64,000 nucleotides of DNA from Paraburkholderia sp. Ac-20340 (GTDB lineage Bacteria > Pseudomonadota > Gammaproteobacteria > Burkholderiales > Burkholderiaceae). The notes below the pieces were generated by a model. That model was not told the origin of the DNA. It did no database searches and saw nothing but the letters and a program-made list of their open reading frames with translations. The first letter of the stretch is position 1, and each line of letters begins with the position of its first letter. Where the stretch lies: the NCBI RefSeq assembly GCF_017104965.1, contig NZ_JAAGPR010000027.1, positions 51,900 through 115,899 on the forward strand, read 5' to 3'. Of this stretch, positions 27,236 through 35,626 are shown in pieces. The translations under genes were made by a program, and so were the position numbers.

Positions 27236-27412
27236 TCAGTGGCAGGCGACCGCGCAATAGATGCCCGCTACCGTTGCTGTGGCACCCAGCCCCGCTCCGA
27301 GCGCGATAGTGCCGATGGTTGAGGCGCAGCCCTGAATGAACACCACGCAGGCCAGTGCGGCAACCGTCATTGCCGAGCGTGCCACGCGGCCGAGTTTGAC
27401 ACCAGAGCGCAT
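27236..27412 (-). CDS. Small lipoprotein, 58 residues
   Basis: A short gene read directly from the minus strand: ATG at 27412, TGA at 27236, with a good ribosome site (AAGGGGT) 6 bases before the start. The translation begins MRSGVKLGRVARSAM, then a hydrophobic stretch and the lipobox FIQGC, giving a lipidated Cys29. The mature part is only about 30 residues, Gly/Ala/Thr-rich (IGTIALGAGLGATATVAG), with two further Cys near the end (IYCAVACH). No family is recognised. It lies about 120 bases upstream of the response regulator on the same strand. Small glycine-zipper-like lipoproteins of this kind are common envelope-stress or outer-membrane proteins; that role is an inference. Confidence 0.6.
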   Translation of the reverse strand: MRSGVKLGRVARSAMTVAALACVVFIQGCASTIGTIALGAGLGATATVAGIYCAVACH

Positions 27413-27831
27413 CGATTACCCCTTACACAAGCTATTGGAATTTGCGGCGCATTCTGCCATGAAATCTGGCGGACTCGCATGCGCTCAATTCGTCAAGTTA
27501 TTACGAACTATTCCCGCGTAATCGGTGCGTGCGGAGCACGTGGCTGCCCCGTATCTCGACGCCGCTGCTCCAACTAAATCAATTCAATCGCATTCCTGAC
27601 GATTCACTTCATTGCTTAACGTGTTTCAACCACACCATCCCGAGAACGATTCGCCCCTGTTTTAAGCACTATTTCTCAATGTAGTGAGTCGTTAAATGTG
27701 TGCATTGCACCAATCCATTCGACCGACGAACAGGAGAAAAATAGCCGTATTTGTAAGGGAATTTACCGAGTGGTTATAGATTGGAGTTCGTGCCAGTCTA
27801 TATCCCAGTGCCATTCCCTATGGAGCCAGGC
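27413..27831. other. Intergenic region between divergent small genes
   Basis: About 420 bases separating the minus-strand lipoprotein from the plus-strand small membrane protein. AT-richer than average. A possible sigma-70 promoter for the latter is noted separately; nothing else with support was found. Confidence 0.4.
27751..27780 (+). promoter_or_regulatory. Possible promoter for small membrane protein
   Basis: TTGTAA and TATAGA separated by 18 bases, each matching 4 of 6 consensus positions, about 50 bases upstream of the chosen ATG 27832. Weak evidence. Confidence 0.3.
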
Positions 27832-28098
27832 ATGCAAACTGAAACGCTCAAGAATGCAAGGGTCGCCGTTTTTCTGAACCGGTCGGCGTTGTGTCTGCTG
27901 CTGTTACCAGTTGCCTGCATGACATGGGCACTCAATGTCTATCCACCCAAAGATGCGTTCCTGTTCTGCTTCGTTTTAGGAACGTACTCCTGGTCTTTCG
28001 CGGGTGTCCTGTATGTTGTATCCGCAGGATTCCACGTCCGCACCCGCAATCAGCGCCCTGAAGCGGATGCCGGATTTCGCGAGGCTCACGGCCACTAA
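27832..28098 (+). CDS. Hypothetical small membrane protein (two spans)
   Basis: An 88-residue protein; ATG 27832 (MQTETLKNARVAVF) has GGAG 6 bases upstream. Two hydrophobic segments are predicted by eye: about residues 18-34 (SALCLLLLPVACMTWAL) and 42-63 (FLFCFVLGTYSWSFAGVLYVV), joined by a short loop with PPKD. The C-terminus is polar and ends in HGH. I do not recognise a family. The size and two-span hairpin resemble inner-membrane accessory proteins, but no partner is apparent; the nearest genes encode a two-component system and the sugar dehydrogenase. Confidence 0.5.
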   Translation: MQTETLKNARVAVFLNRSALCLLLLPVACMTWALNVYPPKDAFLFCFVLGTYSWSFAGVLYVVSAGFHVRTRNQRPEADAGFREAHGH

Positions 28099-28782
28099 GC
28101 CGCGGGCAACCAGCGCTGGTCTGCTGCAGTTGCACGACGGCAAGCCTCCTGGCAACGGGAGGCTTGTGAGCCGCGCCTGAGCGCCTTGACTGGACTTGTC
28201 GAGCGGTTCACCTGTGCGGCCGCTTGCGAGTCAGCGTGGTGTTTCTGCGGCGATGCAACAGCCGGTCTGCTGGTGCTGCGAATCTGCATCGCTCGACGCG
28301 CTCGTTCGCCGGAAACGGCGTTCGCGTGAGGCGTATGCGATTGGCGGTTCGTTGCCACCATGAATGCAAATTCACGCATTCACGCTCATGATCGCGCCCT
28401 ATGCGACGTGACTGATCGATCCTGCGCTGGGAAATCGTCCAATGCTTTTGGGCGCTCACCGTGCTCAAAGCCTGCCGCGCGCAATTAAGCAGACTGCGCG
28501 AAAAAGCCCTGCCGCACTGCGGCATCGTCGATTTCCCCGTTCAGGGGCAACCGACTACCGATTGCGACGCTTTTCTGCATGCCGTGCAAACGCATGCAGA
28601 CGATGCGCTTCAATATCTGGCGGTGGGTCTGATCGGGCAGGCTGTTCGTCTTTTCATCATGAAAGCGCCCTCGCCCACCCGCTGACCAAGCTCTGGCACG
28701 CGCCCGACGTCATGGACGCCGACAAAGCGCAGATGAATGAGCGGCGGCCAAACGGCCGCCGCATTGCACGCACTCAGCGCAC
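28099..28782. other. Long non-coding stretch with one hairpin
   Basis: A 9-bp perfect stem (CAAGCCTCC at 28141-28149 with 28158-28166) follows the small membrane protein gene by about 40 bases, without a T-tract; it may end that transcript. The rest contains a GTG-initiated frame at 28461-28685 (74 residues) with no ribosome site and no recognised family, perhaps a gene remnant. Nothing else could be supported. Confidence 0.4.
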
Positions 28783-30114
28783 TCAGCGCATCTTCGCAAC
28801 CTTATCCGCCGTGATCGTCGCGGACGGATTGCCGAATTGCGTGGTGACGAAGTTCACGAGCGTCGCCACTTCGCTGTCGCTCAACTCGCCCGCGAATGCA
28901 GGCATCGACATATGGCCGTTGTTGGTCTGACGGCTGACGCCATGCAGCACGACCATCGTGAGGTTATCGGCATTCGACGCACCCACGCTGGTGTTATGCA
29001 TCAGCGAAGGATAAGCGCCCGAATCCTTGCCGCCCACGCCCGTACCTTGCCAGCCGTGGCAGCTTGCGCAATTGGCGTTGAACAGCGTGCGACCGTCGGC
29101 GGCCCCGCCTGCGCCCAGCACCGTAAGCGGTTGATTGCGCAGCGCAGTGACGCTCTCGATCGACGAGCCCCAGCCAAAGCGCGATTTGGTCGAACCATCC
29201 GCGCCATGCGTCTGCGCGGGCACCGTGCGCAGATACGTCACCATCGACTTCAGATCCTGATCCGAGAGAAAGCGCGTGCTGTTCTCGACCACTTCGGCCA
29301 TCGGCCCCGCAGCGTTCGCCACGCCAGGCGCCGCGCCATCACGCAGATACGCGATCAACTCGGCATCGCTCCATCCGCCAATGCCGGCAATGGGGTCCGG
29401 CGTGATGTTATACGCGCTCCAGTTACCGAGTTGCGCGCCGGCAAGCGACTTGCCCGATAGACCTTGCATGAAGTTACGCGGCGTGTGGCACTCCTGACAA
29501 TGTGCAAGCGCGCCCACCAGATACGCACCGCGATTCCATTCCGCACTCTTCGAAGGATCGGACTGGAAACGGCCCGAATCGAAATTGAAGAGATTCCAGA
29601 ACACCATCGCCCAGCGCTGGTTGAACGGGAAACCCAGCGTATTCGCAGGCGCCGCCTTGCCAACCGGCGCGATCGTGCGCAGATACGCGCGAATCGCGAG
29701 GATGTCGTCGTCGGTGAGTTGCGTATAGGACGTATAAGGCATCGCCGGATAAAGGCGTTTGCCGTCCTTCGACTTGCCTTCGCGTACCGCGCCGATGAAA
29801 TCCGCGTCGCTCAGATTGCCGATGCCATAGGTTTTATCGGGCGTGATATTGGTCGAATAGATCGTGCCGAAGGGCAGATCGAAGGGCACGCCACCCGCAT
29901 AAGGTTGCGCTTTATTCGACGTGTGGCAGGCAATACAGTCCGCCGCACGCGCGAGATATTCACCGCGTTTGACGAGCGCGGCATCGGCGTTCGCATTGGC
30001 GGCGTGCGCCAGCGTGCCCGCAAACATGCCGCTCAAGGCGATAGCGCTGGCCGGCAGCCATTTACGCAGCGCGCCAAAGCGGCGACGCGTTGTGTTCTTG
30101 TTGATTGTGGTCAT
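28783..30114 (-). CDS. Tri-haem cytochrome c subunit of FAD-dependent sugar dehydrogenase
   Basis: A 443-residue periplasmic membrane-anchored cytochrome. ATG 30114 (MTTINKNTTRRRFG) lies 10 bases after the catalytic-subunit stop with a GAGGCG ribosome site. Three haem-binding motifs are visible: CIACH, CQECH and CASCH, the arrangement of the cytochrome subunit of membrane-bound gluconate, sorbitol, alcohol and Burkholderia glucose dehydrogenases. An N-terminal signal ends near AHAANA. Axial Met candidates follow each haem (for example PAMPYTSYTQLTDDD and HMSMPAFAGELSD). It is the third gene of the dehydrogenase operon and passes electrons to ubiquinone. Confidence 0.93.
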   Translation of the reverse strand: MTTINKNTTRRRFGALRKWLPASAIALSGMFAGTLAHAANANADAALVKRGEYLARAADCIACHTSNKAQPYAGGVPFDLPFGTIYSTNITPDKTYGIGNLSDADFIGAVREGKSKDGKRLYPAMPYTSYTQLTDDDILAIRAYLRTIAPVGKAAPANTLGFPFNQRWAMVFWNLFNFDSGRFQSDPSKSAEWNRGAYLVGALAHCQECHTPRNFMQGLSGKSLAGAQLGNWSAYNITPDPIAGIGGWSDAELIAYLRDGAAPGVANAAGPMAEVVENSTRFLSDQDLKSMVTYLRTVPAQTHGADGSTKSRFGWGSSIESVTALRNQPLTVLGAGGAADGRTLFNANCASCHGWQGTGVGGKDSGAYPSLMHNTSVGASNADNLTMVVLHGVSRQTNNGHMSMPAFAGELSDSEVATLVNFVTTQFGNPSATITADKVAKMR

Positions 30115-30124
30115 CGCAGGCGCC

Positions 30125-31726
30125 TCAAGCATGTTTCATTTCGTCGATCAGCTTGTCGGCGAGACGCATCGACAACGCGCAAAGCGTCAGCGTGCAATTC
30201 ACCGTACCCGCGCTCGCCATCGTGCCGCTCGACGCGATGAAGAGATTCTCGTGATCGTGCGAACGCAAATCCTTGTCGACAACCGAATCGCGCGGATCGT
30301 CGCCCATGATGAGCGTGCCCATGATGTGATTGTTGTTGAAGTACTTATCGTCAAAACGCACTTCGGTGCCACCGAACAGGTCCGCGATATGGGCGTAATG
30401 GCCGCGCGCGACCTTTGCCGCCTTGTTAATGTAATCGTCGATGCGGTAATGCACTTCAGGACGCGCAATGCCCAGCTTGTCCTTGAATTCCGTGCTCGCC
30501 GTAATGCGGTTTTCCGGGTCCGGCAGAATATCGAAGAAGCTGTTCACCACGACCCAGCGCGACGCGTATTCACGAATCTTCTCGTCGAGTTCCGCGCCGT
30601 AGACGCCCTTCGAAATCAGATAATCGGTGACGCCGCGCATCGGCGAATAATTGCCGACGTTCAGTTTCATCGCCGAATATTCCGAGCGGAACGCACCGTC
30701 ACGCAGATTGTTGATGCACGAAAGACGCATCGGGCCGCGGCCAGGCCACATCGGTTCGGCGGACAGGAAAGTGACCGTCGTGCCCGGGTGATCCATCAGA
30801 TTGCGGCCCACCTGGTCCGAGCTATTGCCGATACCGTTCTGGAATTTGTCGCTCTTCGAGATCAGCATGAGCTTGGGCGTTTCGATGGCGTTCGAAGCCA
30901 GCACGAAGATCTTGCCGGTCACGCGCTGCGTGTTGCCGTCCGGGTCCTTATAGTGCACCGCGACGATACGGCCGCGCTCGTCGTGCTCGATGCGATAGAC
31001 CACGGCATTGGGCAGCAGACGCGCCTTCGCGGCTTCGGCCTTGCGAATCGCCGTTTCGCCCGTGTATTGTGCTTCGATCGGGCAGATCGGCATGCAGTTG
31101 CTATTGCCGCAACAAGCCGGACGACCATCGAACGGCGCGGTATTGCGCGCGGCCGGTTCGGTCACGTGCTTGTAACCCGCTTTCTCCACGACGTCCTTGA
31201 ACTTCTGGTCGAAGTCGGAGAGCGGCAGCGGCGGATGCGGATAAGGTTTCGAGCGCGGCGAACCGAGATCCTCGGGACCGCCCACGCCCATTTCGACTTC
31301 GGCCTCGTAATAATACGGCTCGAGATCGTCATAGCTGATGGGCCAGTCGCGGCCCACGCCGTAGAGCGTTTTCAGCTTCATGTCGTTGGGCAGCAGTCGC
31401 CACGATTGCGCCGACCAATGCCACGTCGTCCCGCCCACCATGCGCAGATAACCGGCCTTGTACTGCTCCGGCCCGCGCTGCACGAGATAATCGTTGCTCG
31501 GCGAATACTGCGGATGCGGCGCGTGCTCCGTGGGCGGATACGGCGACTGGAAATCCGACTTAAATGGACTATTCCGGTAATTTTCGACGATGCGCCAGCG
31601 CTCGATGCGCGGGCCTGCTTCGAGCATGAGAACGTCGATACCCGCCTTGGCGAGCTTCTGTGCGATCTGACCGGACGCAATGCCGGCGCCGACGATCACG
31701 ACGTCGGCGGATTGATTCGTTGCCAT
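30125..31726 (-). CDS. GMC oxidoreductase, catalytic FAD subunit of sugar dehydrogenase
   Basis: A 533-residue flavoprotein. ATG 31726 (MATNQSADVVIVGAGIASG) places the dinucleotide-binding GxGxxS/G motif at the N-terminus; longer readings run through the small-subunit gene. A four-Cys cluster site, Cys205-Cys206-x4-Cys211-x3-Cys215 (PACCGNSNCMPICP), matches the Fe-S site of Burkholderia cepacia FAD-glucose dehydrogenase alpha subunit. The C-terminal GMC block with the active-site His/Asn region is around NNNHIMGTLIMGDDPRDS and SSGTMASAGTVNCTLT. There is no signal of its own; it is exported with the Tat-signal small subunit. The substrate may be glucose, gluconate, sorbitol or a related sugar or polyol. 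Confidence 0.93.
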   Translation of the reverse strand: MATNQSADVVIVGAGIASGQIAQKLAKAGIDVLMLEAGPRIERWRIVENYRNSPFKSDFQSPYPPTEHAPHPQYSPSNDYLVQRGPEQYKAGYLRMVGGTTWHWSAQSWRLLPNDMKLKTLYGVGRDWPISYDDLEPYYYEAEVEMGVGGPEDLGSPRSKPYPHPPLPLSDFDQKFKDVVEKAGYKHVTEPAARNTAPFDGRPACCGNSNCMPICPIEAQYTGETAIRKAEAAKARLLPNAVVYRIEHDERGRIVAVHYKDPDGNTQRVTGKIFVLASNAIETPKLMLISKSDKFQNGIGNSSDQVGRNLMDHPGTTVTFLSAEPMWPGRGPMRLSCINNLRDGAFRSEYSAMKLNVGNYSPMRGVTDYLISKGVYGAELDEKIREYASRWVVVNSFFDILPDPENRITASTEFKDKLGIARPEVHYRIDDYINKAAKVARGHYAHIADLFGGTEVRFDDKYFNNNHIMGTLIMGDDPRDSVVDKDLRSHDHENLFIASSGTMASAGTVNCTLTLCALSMRLADKLIDEMKHA

Positions 31727-31739
31727 AGGAATGCGGGGA

Positions 31740-32297
31740 TCAGGAGTGGGACAGCACTGGGGGCTTGGCCCAGTAACCAGGCACGCCGCGCGCGTAGCTC
31801 GGCATGACGATGACGTCCGCGATGGGCGGATACATGAGCGCCTGTTCATAGGCGACCGTGCGGGCATGCTTGCCCGTGCCGACCACACCCAGATACCACG
31901 CCGTCACCACTTTCTTCGGCAGCTTCGCCAGCGCCGGCTGCGAGGCGTCCAGCACCGATTGCAGCGTGTTTGCAGGGGTATTCGTGCTCGCCACGAAGTC
32001 GTTGAGTTGCGCGATCGTGGTGCTGGCGCTGGCGTCGTCGCCGCGCAACCCTGCAAGAATCGCCCGGCCGATTTCGACGTCGAGCGTGCTCTTGCCGGTC
32101 AGATACTGCGAAAGCTTCATGAAAGCAGCGAAGTCTGCGGCGGCGCCTGCATCGGCAGTCGCGGCGGCTTGCGCGTGCGCGACCCCAAGGGCGCCGAGGC
32201 CCGCCACGCTAAGCGTCGCGAGCACGGTCGTGCCGATGAGAAATTGCCGCCGCGAAGGCGCGAACGGCTGAGACGGTGGTTGTTGTGAGGACGTCAT
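31740..32297 (-). CDS. Sugar dehydrogenase small (gamma) subunit with Tat signal
   Basis: A 185-residue protein of the sugar dehydrogenase complex small-subunit family. The twin-arginine signal SRRQFLIGTTVLATLSVAG spans residues 15-33 and would carry the flavoprotein through the Tat pathway, as established for the Burkholderia and Gluconobacter enzymes, where the small subunit acts as the export chaperone. The mature part shows the family blocks around FMKLSQYLTGKSTLD and VTAWYLGVVG, ending near YARGVPGYWAKPP. It is first in the gamma-alpha-beta operon; the catalytic gene starts 13 bases after its stop. Confidence 0.92.
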   Translation of the reverse strand: MTSSQQPPSQPFAPSRRQFLIGTTVLATLSVAGLGALGVAHAQAAATADAGAAADFAAFMKLSQYLTGKSTLDVEIGRAILAGLRGDDASASTTIAQLNDFVASTNTPANTLQSVLDASQPALAKLPKKVVTAWYLGVVGTGKHARTVAYEQALMYPPIADVIVMPSYARGVPGYWAKPPVLSHS

Positions 32298-32362
32298 GGC
32301 GTTTCCAGGTTTTGCTCACGGAGCGCCTTGCAGCGCGCCCGCCTGTCCAGCAAACTCTGTAC

Positions 32363-32372
32363 TAACTAGTTA
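32363..32372. promoter_or_regulatory. Palindrome upstream of sugar dehydrogenase operon
   Basis: TAACTAGTTA, a perfect 10-bp palindrome 65 bases upstream of the small-subunit ATG, inside the 138-base gap to the chemoreceptor gene. The ACTAGT core is common in TetR-family operators. The regulator is not in the window. Confidence 0.4.
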
Positions 32373-32435
32373 AAAACGGCGCCAGTGTACTTGATGTGGC
32401 GAATTGGCGCACGCCCGCTTACCAGAAAGCCTAGG

Positions 32436-33971
32436 TCAAATCTGGAAAACCGCCACCGTAGAGCGCAAACGCGTCGCCTGCTCGTCGAGCGCCGCCGCGG
32501 CCGCCGCCGCCTGTTCCACCAGCGCCGCGTTCTGCTGCGTGACCGTATCCATCTGCGAGACCGCCTGATTCACCTGCTCGATGCCGGTGCTCTGCTCGAC
32601 CGAAGCCGCCTCGATTTCGCCCATGATGTCGCTCACACGCGTAATCGACTGCACGATCTCCCTCATGCGCTCGCCGGCCACTGCCACCTGCCCCGAGCCC
32701 ACATCCACGCGCTCCACCGACGAGCCGATCAACGCTTTAATGTCCTTCGCCGCCGAGGCGCTACGCTGCGCGAGCGCCCGCACTTCGCCCGCCACCACCG
32801 CAAAGCCGCGCCCTTCATCGCCCGCACGCGCGGCTTCCACTGCCGCGTTCAGCGCCAGAATATTGGTCTGAAACGCAATCCCCTCGATCGTGCCAATAAT
32901 CTCGCCGATACGATTCGACTCGTTGGCGATACCGCGCATGGTCTCGATCACCTCGTTGACGGCGCTGCCGCCGCGCCCCGTCGCGTCCGAGGCGAGCACC
33001 GCAAGCTGTCGCGCCTGGCGCGCATTTTCGGCATTCTGTTTAACGGTGGCGGTCAATTGCTCCATGCTCGCCGCCGTTTCTTCGAGCGAGGCGGCCTGCT
33101 CTTCGGTGCGTTGCGACAGATCGGCATTACCCTGGGCAATTTCCGATGAGCCCGTCGCAATCGAATCGCTCGAATACTGAATGCCCTGCACGAGTTCGCT
33201 GAGTTTGCCGCGCATTTCGTGAAGCGCATACATGAGGCTCGATCGATCGTCGGCGGCCAGTCGTACGTGCGTATTGAGGTTGCCGGCGGCGATCTGCGCG
33301 GCCAGCTCCGCGGCGTCGGCCGGCTCGCCGCCCAGCGCGCGGCGGATACTGCGCGTCATGAGCCACGCCATCGTGCCCACCGCCGCAAAAATCAGCACGG
33401 CAATCGCAATCATCGTGCGCGCGACACGCCAGAACGCGGCATTGATATCGTCGTAGAAAAAGCCGGTGCCGATCCACCAGTTCCAGCCAGGAATGGCCAC
33501 CACGCCCTGCAATTTCGGCTCCAGCGGGCTATCGGGCGAGCGGTGGATCAACACGTCCACCAGCGCGATGTGCTCGCGCGACAGCCCTTGTGCGTAAGCC
33601 TGGGTGTCGGTGAGATCGCCCATCGTCGTGCGATTGCCCCCCGTTTTCGTGCCGATCAGGCCCGGATTCGGATGCACGAGGTTGATGCTGTCCGTCGTGG
33701 TGATCCAGAAATAGCTTTTGCTGTCCGCATTCAACTGGCTGACCGCAGCCTTCGCGGCCGTCTGCGCGGCATCGCGCGAGAGTTTGCCCTGCGCTTCCTG
33801 TCCCTGGTAATACAGCACCAGATGTTCGGCTTTCAGCAGAAGATTGGTGATCTGCTGCTGCCGGCTTTCGACGAGCGACGCCTTGAGCTGCGACAGGGTA
33901 ATAGCGGCAATGCAGACAACGCCGACCAGCGCGGTGCCGACAAGAACGATCAGCTTGGTTGAGACTTTCAT
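32436..33971 (-). CDS. Methyl-accepting chemotaxis protein with periplasmic Cache domain
   Basis: A 511-residue chemoreceptor. An N-terminal span (about residues 7-27) and a second span (about 190-211, IAIAVLIFAAVGTMAWLM) enclose a ~160-residue sensor with YFWITTTDSINLVHPN and GWNWWIGTGFFYDDI, the pattern of single-Cache_2 sensors that often bind small carboxylates or pyruvate. HAMP follows, then the cytoplasmic signalling hairpin with the highly conserved tip GRGFAVVAGEVRALAQRSA. The protein ends without the CheR-binding pentapeptide (last residues VAVFQI). Located just upstream of the sugar dehydrogenase genes, same strand; no other chemotaxis genes are near. Confidence 0.93.
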   Translation of the reverse strand: MKVSTKLIVLVGTALVGVVCIAAITLSQLKASLVESRQQQITNLLLKAEHLVLYYQGQEAQGKLSRDAAQTAAKAAVSQLNADSKSYFWITTTDSINLVHPNPGLIGTKTGGNRTTMGDLTDTQAYAQGLSREHIALVDVLIHRSPDSPLEPKLQGVVAIPGWNWWIGTGFFYDDINAAFWRVARTMIAIAVLIFAAVGTMAWLMTRSIRRALGGEPADAAELAAQIAAGNLNTHVRLAADDRSSLMYALHEMRGKLSELVQGIQYSSDSIATGSSEIAQGNADLSQRTEEQAASLEETAASMEQLTATVKQNAENARQARQLAVLASDATGRGGSAVNEVIETMRGIANESNRIGEIIGTIEGIAFQTNILALNAAVEAARAGDEGRGFAVVAGEVRALAQRSASAAKDIKALIGSSVERVDVGSGQVAVAGERMREIVQSITRVSDIMGEIEAASVEQSTGIEQVNQAVSQMDTVTQQNAALVEQAAAAAAALDEQATRLRSTVAVFQI

Positions 33972-34029
33972 ATCGAATCGCAGATAACGGACAGGAAACG
34001 GGGGAAAGACGTTAGGCCAGACGGAAAAA

Positions 34030-34047
34030 ATTAACCATTTGGTTAAT
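34030..34047. promoter_or_regulatory. Palindrome between divergent chemoreceptor and cardiolipin synthase genes
   Basis: ATTAACCA-TT-TGGTTAAT: eight-base arms with a two-base centre, 59 bases upstream of the chemoreceptor start and 163 bases before the cardiolipin synthase start. Such symmetry suggests a dimeric repressor site. Confidence 0.45.
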
Positions 34048-34209
34048 CTATAACGGCAAAGCGGCCGCGTTCTTTAGCGGGTTTCCCAACACACTACTCA
34101 CCAGCTATTCACCCGGCATCGACTCCGCGCCAGCCGGGCACGTTCGATGCGACATCACGTCGACAGAAACGCTCGTTCACTTCTCGCTCCCCCGTTCCGA
34201 GGCCCGCGC

Positions 34210-35490
34210 ATGCCGACCCTCGCCCTGCTCGCCGTGATTGTGCTGACCGTTGCGCTGACGCTAATCGTCGTGCTGGTGATCGCGAATCTCACCAGCGGCG
34301 AGAAGAAAATCGAGCACAAGATCGAACGACTGTACGCAAGCGACAATCCGCAATTCGCCCGTTCGATGGGTCTGCTGCTCGGACCACCGATCATCGGCGG
34401 CAACCGGTTTGCGGTGCTCGTGAACGGCGACGAGATTTTTCCGGCCATGCTGGAAGGCATCCGCAATGCCCGGCACAGCATCACCTTCGAGACGTTTATC
34501 TACTGGTCCGGCGCGATCGGCGAAAAGGTTGCGCAAGCGCTCTCGGACAAGGCGCGCGCAGGCGTGGCCGTGCATGTGCTGCTCGATTGGGTCGGTTCGT
34601 CGAAGATGGATAAGCGCTATCTGCGCATGCTGCGCGAGGCGGGCGCGGAAGTGGTTCAGTATCACAAGCCGCACTGGACCGGCCTTGGCCGCATGAACGA
34701 TCGTACGCACCGCAAATTGCTGGTGATCGACGGCAAGCTGGGTTTCACCGGCGGCGTGGGTATTGCCGAAGAATGGACCGGCCACGCGCAGGACGAAAAG
34801 CATTGGCGCGATACGCACTTTCGTATCGAAGGTCCGGCCGTCGGCCATATGCAGGCGGTCTTCATGGACAACTGGGTCAAGGCTACCGGCAATGTCTTAC
34901 ACGGCCCGCAATATTTCCCGCAGATCGACGCCGCCGGCGATGGCTTCGCGCACATGTTCAGCAGTTCGCCCTCGGGCGGCAGCGACGACATGCAACTCAT
35001 GTACCTCATGGCCATTACGGCCGCGACGCACTCCATTCATCTCGCGAGCGCCTATTTCGTGCCCGACAAACTGACGATCAACGCCATCGTCGAAGCCGCC
35101 AAACGCGGGGTGAAAGTGCAGATCATCACGCCGGGACAACGCATCGACACGCATACCGTGCGCGAAGCATCGCGTGCTTGCTGGGGCGATCTGCTTGCAG
35201 CCGGCGTGCAAATGTACGAGTATCAACCGACGATGTTCCATTGCAAGCTGATGGTGGTCGACGAATATCTGGTGTCGGTGGGTTCGACGAATTTCGACAG
35301 CCGTTCATTCAAACTCAACGACGAAGCCAATCTCAACATTTACGATCGCGATTTCGCGCGCGAGCAAACGGCGCTATTCGACCAGGACATCGGCCACGCA
35401 AAACGCATCACGCTTGAAGACTGGCGCCGCCGTTCGCCTGCGGAAAAGCTGCTGGAACGCGCGGTTGCGCTGCTTGACTCGCAGCTCTGA
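34210..35490 (+). CDS. cls: PLD-type cardiolipin synthase
   Basis: A 426-residue phospholipase D superfamily enzyme anchored by one N-terminal span (about residues 2-22). ATG 34210 has GAGG 7 bases upstream; an alternative at 34147 would add 21 polar residues. Two HKD catalytic motifs are present: HRKLLVIDGKLGFTGG and FHCKLMVVDEYLVSVGS, each in the form H-x-K-x4-D, followed by NFDSRSFKLNDEANL, typical of bacterial cardiolipin synthases. It joins phosphatidylglycerol (or phosphatidylethanolamine) units to make cardiolipin. It stands alone, divergent from the chemoreceptor. Confidence 0.88.
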   Translation: MPTLALLAVIVLTVALTLIVVLVIANLTSGEKKIEHKIERLYASDNPQFARSMGLLLGPPIIGGNRFAVLVNGDEIFPAMLEGIRNARHSITFETFIYWSGAIGEKVAQALSDKARAGVAVHVLLDWVGSSKMDKRYLRMLREAGAEVVQYHKPHWTGLGRMNDRTHRKLLVIDGKLGFTGGVGIAEEWTGHAQDEKHWRDTHFRIEGPAVGHMQAVFMDNWVKATGNVLHGPQYFPQIDAAGDGFAHMFSSSPSGGSDDMQLMYLMAITAATHSIHLASAYFVPDKLTINAIVEAAKRGVKVQIITPGQRIDTHTVREASRACWGDLLAAGVQMYEYQPTMFHCKLMVVDEYLVSVGSTNFDSRSFKLNDEANLNIYDRDFAREQTALFDQDIGHAKRITLEDWRRRSPAEKLLERAVALLDSQL

Positions 35491-35626
35491 GGCTGTGAGG
35501 TTCCGACCGCAATCCGGCGGCAGTCGCGGGCCTGAAAAATGCTGGACGCCAGCGAATAATGGCTGTGCAACAATGCCGGAAGAACGTCTGGACGGATGCC
35601 GTGTAATCCTCCCGCAAGGTCAAGGT

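Noticed and set aside
28461..28685. A 74-residue GTG-started frame between the small membrane protein and the cytochrome
   Set aside because: No ribosome site, no family resemblance; kept only as a possible remnant.
29921..31807. A 628-residue plus-strand frame opposite the GMC dehydrogenase
   Set aside because: Antisense shadow with no motif; the minus-strand gene has FAD and Fe-S motifs and a full operon context.
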